Source of the DNA: Bufo bufo
Taxonomy: Eukaryota > Chordata > Amphibia > Anura > Bufonidae
Length of the DNA: 64,000 nucleotides
Assembly (NCBI RefSeq): GCF_905171765.1
Contig: NC_053391.1
Span: 690,427,257-690,491,256, forward strand
Direction: 5' to 3'
This document shows, in pieces, positions 57,925 to 64,000 of the stretch. The stretch's first letter is position 1. Each line of letters starts with the position of its first letter. The translations under genes and the position numbers were made by a program. The notes under the pieces are model-generated. The model did not search any database and was not told the origin of the DNA. It saw nothing but the letters and a program-made list of their open reading frames with translations.

Positions 57925-59937
57925 CTGTGCTATCTGTCCTGACCTCTACCAGTTCACTGTATTGACCCTGTGCCACCTGTCCTGACCTCTGCCCGTTCAC
58001 TGTATTGACCCTGTGCCACCTGTCCTGATCTCTGCCTGTTCACTGTATTGACCCTGTGCCACCTGTCCTGATCTCTGCCTGTTAACTGTATTGACCCTGT
58101 GCTATCTGTCCTGTCCTCTGCCTGTTCACTGTATTGACCCTGTGCCACCTGTCCTGACCTCTGCCCGTTCACTGTATTGACCCTGTGCCACCTGTCCTGA
58201 TCTCTGTCTGTTCACTGCATTGACCCTGTGCCACCTGTCATGACCTCTAACCGTTCACTGTATTGACCCTGTGCCACCTGTCCTGACCTCTGCCTGTTCA
58301 CTGTATTGACCCTGTGCCACCTGTCCTGATCTCTGCCTGTTCACTGCATTGACCCTGTGCCACCTGTCCTGATCTCTGCCTGTTCACTGTATTGACCCTG
58401 TGCCACCTGTCCTGACCTCTGCCTGTTCACTGTATTGACCCTGTGCCACCTGTCCTGATCTCTGCCTGTTCACTGTATTGACCCTGTGCCACCTGTCCTG
58501 ACCTCTGCCTGTTCACTGTATTGACCCTGTGCCACCTGTCCTGACCTCTGTCTGCTCACTGTATTGACCCTGTGCCACCTGCCCTGACCTCTGCCTGTTC
58601 ACTGTATTGACCCTGTGCCACCTGTCCTGACCTCTGCCTGTTCACTGTATTGACCCTGTGCCACCTGTCCTGATCTCTGCCTGTTCACTGTATTGACCCT
58701 GTGCCACCTGTCCTGATCTCTGCCTGTTCACTGTATTGACCCTGTGCCACCTGTCCTGACCTCTGTCTGCTCACTGTATTGACCCTGTGCCACCTGCCCT
58801 GACCTCTGCCTGTTCACTGTATTGACCCTGTGCCACCTGCCCTGACCTCTGTCTGCTCACTGTATTGACCCTGTGCCACCTGTCCTGATCTCTGCCTGTT
58901 CACTGTATTGACCCTGTGCCACCTGTCCTGACCTCTGTCTGCTCAATGTATTGACCCTGTGCCACCTGCCCTGACCTCTGTCTGTTCACTGTATTGACCC
59001 TGTGCCACCTGTCCTGACCTCTGCCTGTTCACTGTATTGACCCTGTGCCACCTGTCCTGATCTCTGCCTGTTCACTGTATTGACCCTGTGCCACCTGTCC
59101 TGATCTCTGCCTGTTCACTGTATTGACCCTGTGCCACCTGTCCTGACCTCTGCCTGTTCACTGTATTGACTCTGTGCCACCTGTCCTGACCTCTGTCTGC
59201 TCACTGTATTGACCCTGTGCCACCTGCCCTGACCTCTGCCTGTTCACTGTATTGACCCTGTGCCACTTGTCCTGACCTTTGCCTGTTCACTGTATTGACC
59301 CTGTGCCACCTGTCCTGACCTCTGCCTGTTCACTGTATTGACCCTGTGCCACCTGTCCTGACCTCTGCCTGTTCACTGTATTGACCCTGTGCCACCTGTC
59401 CTGACCTCTGTCTGCTCACTGTATTGCCCCTGTGCCACCTGTCCTGACCTCTGTCTGCTCACTGTATTGACCCTGTGCCACCTGTCCTGACCTCTGTCTG
59501 CTCACTGTATTGACCCTGTGCCACCTGTCCTGACCTCTACCCGTTCACTGTATTGACCCTGTGCCACCTGTCCTGACCTCTGCCTGTTCACTGTATTGAC
59601 CCTGTGCCACCTGTCCTGACCTCTGTCTGCTCACTGTATTGACCCTGTGCCACCTGTCCTGACCTCTGTCTGCTCACTGTATTGACCCTGTGCCACCTGT
59701 CCTGACCTCTACCCGTTCACTGTATTGACCCTGTGCCACCTGTCCTGACCTTTGCCTGCTCACTGTATTGACCCTGTGCCACCTGTCCTGACCTCTACCC
59801 GTTCACTGTATTGACCCTGTGCCACCTGTCCTGACCTCTACCCGTTCACTGTATTGACCCTGTGCCACCTGTCCTGACCTCTACCCGTTCACTGTATTGA
59901 CCCTGTGCCACCTGTCCTGACCTCTACCCGTTCACTG
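57925..59937 (+). repeat. 43-bp minisatellite upstream of PGM2L1
   Basis: Unit TGTATTGACCCTGTGCCACC followed by TGTCCTGACCTCTGCCTGTTCAC, about 47 units, with TCTGTCTGCTCAC and TCTACCCGTTCAC variants grouped in blocks. It ends about 480 bp before the PGM2L1 start codon. Confidence 0.96.
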
Positions 59938-60240
59938 TACTATATGGTCTTGTAATTTGGAAACGGTATGTTAGCATTATTTTAATAAAGTGATATGGAG
60001 ACCATATGATAATACAATGTAATTACTATATTGTCCTATATTCAGGAGAATGTGTGGTAATATGATTCAGAGACCATAGTGGTATTTCAGTACTATGTAG
60101 CGCTGGGATTTATTGCTCCGTCTTTGAGCCGTGCAGCTACTACAGGTAATTATCCATCACCACATACTGACATACAAACGAAAAAAAACGAAAAAAATTC
60201 TTGTTGCTTAGCACCGACTAGGCCAATAGAGAAGTGTAGT
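59938..60240. other. Spacer before the promoter
   Basis: AT-richer sequence containing AATAAA at about 59983, with no matching upstream gene. No repeat of note. Confidence 0.5.
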
Positions 60241-60417
60241 TCAGCGCATGCGTCATTAGTTACATACCGCGCGCTCAGGTTTTTCTTTTTTGGCCATGGG
60301 CCAGGCGCATGCGCGGTGGCGCTAGTGGATGAGTGTGAGAAGCTGGAACAGGGCGCATGCGCGGCACCGCTTTTCATTTGCCTGTGGCGCAGTCTGCTGG
60401 GAGAAGCGGCTGAGGAG
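60241..60417 (+). promoter_or_regulatory. GC-rich PGM2L1 promoter with NRF-1-like sites
   Basis: Three GCGCATGCG palindromes, at 60244-60253 (GCGCATGCGT, one mismatch), 60305-60314 and 60353-60362 (both full GCGCATGCGC), match the NRF-1 site. CpG density rises sharply from about 60240 to 60540, and no TATA box is seen, as in CpG-island housekeeping promoters. The transcription start is probably between 60320 and 60410 and is not fixed by the sequence. NRF-1 controls many genes of energy metabolism, which fits the gene product. Confidence 0.7.
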
Positions 60418-60522
60418 ATGGGAGACCCCGCGGGTGACGTGAACTCCAACCTGCTGATACCGAGCTCCACCGGGGATGCGGAGCTGGACGCCGCGGTGTG
60501 GCGGTGGCTGCGGTGGGATAAG
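60418..60522 (+). CDS. PGM2L1: PGM2L1 exon 1 coding part (glucose-1,6-bisphosphate synthase)
   Basis: PGM2L1 makes glucose-1,6-bisphosphate in the cytosol from 1,3-bisphosphoglycerate and glucose phosphate; the product is the cofactor of phosphoglucomutases. Exon 1 codes 35 residues from the ATG at 60418 (good context: G at -3, G at +4), through GDVNSNLL and ending WRWLRWDK, then GTGAGA as the splice donor at 60523. The DVNSNLL and TGDxxLD...WLRWDK pattern agrees with the N-terminus of vertebrate PGM2L1 as I recall it. PGM2, the close paralogue, lacks the NSNLL part. The frame is open upstream, but the length and match favour this start. Intron phase is 0. Confidence 0.9.
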
Positions 60523-60687
60523 GTGAGAGCCGGTCTGTAGCGGTGCTCCGCAAGTGATGGACGGCGGTGTCAGAACTACAACTCCCACCATGCTTCATTC
60601 CTGCATCCAGTCAGGGCATGCTGCAAGTTGTGGTCCTGCAGTAGGTGACAGGTTGCTGGGCAGATGTCTATAGGTATCTGTGTGGCG

Positions 60688-61487
60688 GTGGAGACGTCTG
60701 TGGAGGTGATGGTGGAGACGTCTATGGAGGTGATGGTGGAGACGTCTATGGAGGTGATGGTGGAGACGTCTATGGAGGTGATGGTGGAGACGTCTATGGA
60801 GGTGATGGTGGAGACGTCTATGGAGGTGGTGGTGGAGAGGTCTATGGAGGTGATGGTGGAGACGTCTATGGAGGTGATGGTGGAGACGTCTATGGAGGTG
60901 ATGGTGGAGACGTCTATGGAGGTGATGGTGGAGACGTCTATGGAGGTGATGGTGGAGACGTCTATGGAGGTGATGGTGGAGACGTCTATGGAGGTGATGG
61001 TGGAGACGTCTATGGAGGTGATGGTGGAGACGTCTATGGAGGTGATGGTGGAGACGTCTATGGAGGTGATGGTGGAGACGTCTATGGAGGTGATGGTGGA
61101 GACGTCTATGGAGGTGATGGTGGAGACGTCTATGGAGGTGATGGTGGAGACGTCTATGGAGGTGATGGTGGAGACGTCTATGGAGGTGATGGTGGAGAGG
61201 TCTATGGAGGTGATGGTGGAGACGTCTATGGAGGTGATGGTGGAGACGTCTATGGAGGTGATGGTGGAGACGTCTATGGAGGTGATGGTGGAGACGTCTA
61301 TGGAGGTGATGGTGGAGACGTCTATGGAGGTAATGGTGGAGACGTCTATGGAGGTGATGGTGGAGACGTCTATGGAGGTGATGGTGGAGACGTCTATGGA
61401 GGTGATGGTGGAGACGTCTATGGAGGTGATGGTGGAGACGTCTATGGAGGTGATGGTGGAGACGTCTATGGAGGTGATGGTGGAGAT
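60688..61487 (+). repeat. 24-bp minisatellite in PGM2L1 intron 1
   Basis: Unit TATGGAGGTGATGGTGGAGA followed by CGTC (24 bp), about 33 units, almost without variation. Being a multiple of three, it gives open frames in several phases. Confidence 0.97.
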
Positions 61488-61497
61488 GATGCTGAGA

Positions 61498-62205
61498 CGT
61501 CTATGCGGAGGCGGCGGTGGGGAGGTCTATGCGGAGGCGCCGGTGGGGAGGTCTATGCGGAGGCGCCGGTGGGGAGGTCTATGCGGAGGCGGCGGTGGGG
61601 AGGTCTATGCGGAGGCGGCGGTGGGGAGGTCTATGCGGAGGCGGCGGTGGGGAGGTCTATGCGGAGGCGGCGGTGGGGAGGTCTATGCGGAGGCGGCGGT
61701 GGGGAGGTCTATGCGGAGGCGGCGGTGGGGAGGTCTATGCGGAGGCGGCGGTGGGGAGGTCTATGCGGAGGCGGCGGTGGGGAGGTCTATGCGGAGGCGG
61801 CGGTGGGGAGGTCTATGCGGAGGCGGCGGTGGGGAGGTCTATGCGGAGGCGGCGGTGGGGAGGTCTATGCGGAGGCGGCGGTGGGGAGGTCTATGCGGAG
61901 GCGGCGGTGGGGAGGTCTATGCGGAGGCGGCGGTGGGGAGGTCTATGCGGAGACGTCTATGCGGAGGCGGCGGTGGGGAGGTCTATGCGGAGACGTCTAT
62001 GCGGAGGCGGCGGGGAGGTCTATGCGGAGGCGGCGGTGGGGAGGTCTATGCGGAGACGTCTATGCGGAGGCGGCGGGGAGGTCTATGCGGAGGCGGCAGA
62101 GGCGGCGGGGAGGTCTATGCGGAGGCGGCGGGGAGGTCTATGCGGAGGCGGCGGCGGCGGGGACGTCTATGCGGAGGCGCCGGCGGAGACGTCTATGCGG
62201 AGGCG
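61498..62205 (+). repeat. 26-bp G-rich minisatellite in PGM2L1 intron 1
   Basis: Unit TATGCGGAGGCGGCGGTGGG followed by GAGGTC (26 bp), about 25 units, with shorter hybrids toward the right that include GAGACGTC of the 24-bp unit. It is a diverged relative of the neighbouring array. Runs of GG and GGGG could form quadruplexes on the coding strand. Confidence 0.95.
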
Positions 62206-62514
62206 CTGCTGCTCGCAGTTTTGGTTGTTTTTTTTTCTTTTATCCGGTCGCGGACGCCGGTGGCCGTGATCAGCGCCGCTGGTATCGTTGTGATGTTGCA
62301 GCAGTCTCTTTGGTGCGCTCACTCTTGAGATTGATTTTGTAGCTGATGTTGGCGGTCGTATAACCCCCATCATCCACTGGTCAGTATGGCGGTAAGGAGG
62401 CTGTACTCGGGGGTGGAGTCTTATTACAGTTATACACCTGTATCGGGGGTCACAGGATTTTTGCACATATGACGCTGTTACTGGAGGATTATAAGTTGGT
62501 GAATTATAGGAATG

Positions 62515-62690
62515 AAGGCCACCTCTGACGGCTGTGTGACGGGGGGGCGGCCACCTATGACGGCTGTGTGACGGGGGGGCGGCCACCTATGACGGCTGTG
62601 TGACGGGGGGGCGGCCACCTATGACGGCTGTGTGACGGGGGGGGCGGCCACCTATGACGGCTGTGTGACGGCTGTGTCGATTTACGTTAT
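62515..62690 (+). repeat. 32-bp minisatellite in PGM2L1 intron 1
   Basis: About five units of CACCTATGACGGCTGTGTGA followed by CGGGGGGGCGGC, the G-run varying by one base. Confidence 0.93.
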
Positions 62691-62819
62691 AATTCGCTGA
62701 TTTCCAATGACTGAGGGGGTTGCCGCCCTCCCCTCCCCCACCTCCCTGACTTTTCGTTCCCCCCTCCCCCCCCCCCCCGCTCCTTACCGATCAGGTGACC
62801 TTTTTTCATTCCTTGACAG

Positions 62820-62987
62820 AACCTGAAGACCAGAGATCAGATCGGGCGCCTGCTGCAGGACGGGAAGAACAAGGAGCTGCGGGAGCGGCTCTGCTCCCGG
62901 ATGGCATTCGGCACGGCTGGCCTGCGCTCCCCCATGGGGGCCGGCTTCTGCAGGATCAACGACCTGACCGTCATCCAGACCACGCAG
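62820..62987 (+). CDS. PGM2L1: PGM2L1 exon 2
   Basis: 56 codons in phase 0, from NLKTRDQIGRLLQ to NDLTVIQTTQ, bounded by an AG acceptor (62818-62819) and a GTGAGA donor at 62988. It carries FGTAGLRSPMGAGFCRINDL, the conserved N-terminal segment of the alpha-D-phosphohexomutase family near the substrate-binding cleft. The GAGFC...NDLTVIQ wording is that of PGM2L1; PGM2 has a GPG version at this position. The catalytic phosphoserine loop is in later exons outside the window. With exon 1 it gives residues 1-91 of a protein of about 620 residues. Confidence 0.93.
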
Positions 62988-64000
62988 GTGAGAGCCCCGA
63001 TCACACCGCTGCAGGATTGGTTTTCTCCTCTGTTTCTGGAAAAGCTGGGTGGCAACAAACATGGCCGCCTTCACCGCTGCTCTCGGCATGTCAGGACGAT
63101 GTATCCACAACACTGTGCTGATCTGACACCCAGGAGTAATGTATGTACAGTGACTGCACCAGCAGAATAGTGAGTACAGCTCTGGAGTATAATACATGAT
63201 GTAACTCAGGATCAGTACAGGATAAGTAATGTATGTATACAGTGACTGCACCAGCAGAATAGTGAGTGCAGCTCTGAAGTATAATACAGGATGTAACTCA
63301 GGATCAGTACAGGATAAGTAATATATGTACACAGTGACTGCACCAGCAGAATAGAGAGTGCAGCTCTGGAGTATAAAACAGGATGTAACTCAGGATCAGT
63401 ACAGGATAAGTAATGTATGTACACAGTGACTGCACCAGCAGAATAGTGAGAGCAGCTCTGGAGTATAATACAGGATGTAACTCAGGATCAGTACAGGATA
63501 AGTAATGTGTGTACACAGTGACTGCACCAGCAGAATAGAGAGTGCAGCTCTGGAGTATAATACAGGATGTAACTCAGGATCAGTACAGGATAAGTAATGT
63601 AATGTATGTACACATTGACTGCACCAGCAGAATAGTGAGTGCAGCTCTGAAGTATAATACAGGATGTAACTCAGGATCAGTACAGGATAAGTAATGTATG
63701 TACACAGTGACTGCACCAGCAGAATAGTGAGTGCAGCTCTGGAGTATAATACAGGATGTAACTCAGGATCAGTACAGGATAAGTAATGTATGTACACAGT
63801 GACTGCACCAGCAGAATAGTGAGTGCAGCTCTGGAGTATAATACAGGATGTAACTCAGGATCAGTACAGGATAAGTAATGTATGTATACAGTGACTGCAC
63901 CAGCAGAATAGTGAGTGCAGCTCTGGAGTATAATACAGGATGTGAATTTGTGGAAAGCTTCAGAGCAGATGGATGAATCCCTGATGAGGATGGTGGGCAC
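62988..64000 (+). other. PGM2L1: PGM2L1 intron 2 (start)
   Basis: Begins GTGAGAGCC. Apart from the 92-bp minisatellite, it holds no recognised exon up to the window end. Confidence 0.8.
63127..63940 (+). repeat. 92-bp minisatellite in PGM2L1 intron 2
   Basis: About nine units of a ~92-bp motif containing GTGACTGCACCAGCAGAATA, GTGCAGCTCTGGAGTATAAT and GGATGTAACTCAGGATCAGT. One unit has an extra 5 bp (TAATGTAATG near 63595). The minus-strand open frames (LSCTDPELHPVLYSRAAL repeats) are artefacts. Confidence 0.95.

Larger units (their letters stand above)
60523..62819 (+). other. PGM2L1: PGM2L1 intron 1
   Basis: GTGAGA donor at 60523 and a polypyrimidine-rich acceptor ending CCTTGACAG at 62811-62819. 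It contains two G-rich minisatellites, a third shorter array and otherwise no features. The very long open frames across it come from the tandem repeats and are not genes. Confidence 0.88.

Noticed and set aside
60079..60417. Upstream extension of the PGM2L1 frame (starts at 60079 or other upstream ATGs)
   Set aside because: The frame is open by chance in GC-rich sequence. The start at 60418 has a good context and gives the expected N-terminus.
60645..62342. Long open frames of up to 565 codons, glycine/aspartate-rich or MEVMVETS repeats
   Set aside because: They run through the 24-bp and 26-bp minisatellites in several frames at once, within an intron bounded by good splice sites of PGM2L1. 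Repeat-driven artefact.
62820..62987. PGM2 instead of PGM2L1
   Set aside because: Exon 1 has the NSNLL and TGDxxLD features and exon 2 the MGAGFC form typical of PGM2L1. The IQTTQ end alone is also found in PGM2 and does not decide.

Overview
This window looks like nuclear DNA of a vertebrate, most probably an anuran amphibian. It holds two spliced exons of a vertebrate metabolic gene and a repeat landscape typical of large frog and toad genomes: chromodomain Ty3/gypsy elements, DIRS, Penelope-like, L1-like and L2-like retroelements, Tc1 transposons, many palindromic miniature transposons (MITEs), and long minisatellite and satellite arrays. There is no operon structure, rRNA, tRNA, CRISPR array or bacterial gene arrangement. 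The species assignment is inferred from repeat types I recognise, not from a search.

Layout. 1-7020: an L1-like LINE 3' end split by a MITE that is itself split by a large foldback element, which in turn carries another transposon with a ~140-bp tandem array (four nested levels). 7021-9590: amphibian dispersed repeats and a palindromic MITE. 9590-18390: a 31-bp satellite with a 2,114-bp duplication at its left end and a ~1.55-kb higher-order duplication inside. 18420-25316: a 32-bp minisatellite split by a full-length but degenerate chromodomain Ty3/gypsy element with a clear TATAC target-site duplication. 25323-30964: an internally deleted Tc1 element, a hAT MITE, a Tc1 element with an apparently intact transposase, and a solo LTR. 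31033-34190: a second gypsy element with a 2.1-kb internal deletion at a 9-bp microhomology. 34200-42600: five minisatellites, a 122-bp-arm hairpin insertion and several MITEs. 42925-53035: a MITE, then a minus-strand DIRS element split by a Penelope-type solo terminal-repeat insertion and by a solo LTR that itself contains a 5'-truncated Penelope-like element. 55085-57920: a minus-strand L2-like LINE containing a minisatellite expansion and an LTR-like insertion. 57925-59937: a 43-bp minisatellite.

The only host gene I can support is at the right end, on the plus strand. Exon 1 (60418-60522) and exon 2 (62820-62987) encode the first 91 residues of PGM2L1 (glucose-1,6-bisphosphate synthase). 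The gene has a GC-rich promoter with three NRF-1-like palindromes, a G-rich variable tandem repeat in intron 1, a 92-bp minisatellite in intron 2, and continues beyond the window. No new gene system is evident. The most interesting signals are the nested insertions that can be resolved by their target duplications, the hairpin and hammerhead-like Penelope sequences, the recurring consensus splice-donor sites in unrelated palindromic elements, and the repeated appearance of ~31-bp periods in unrelated tandem arrays.
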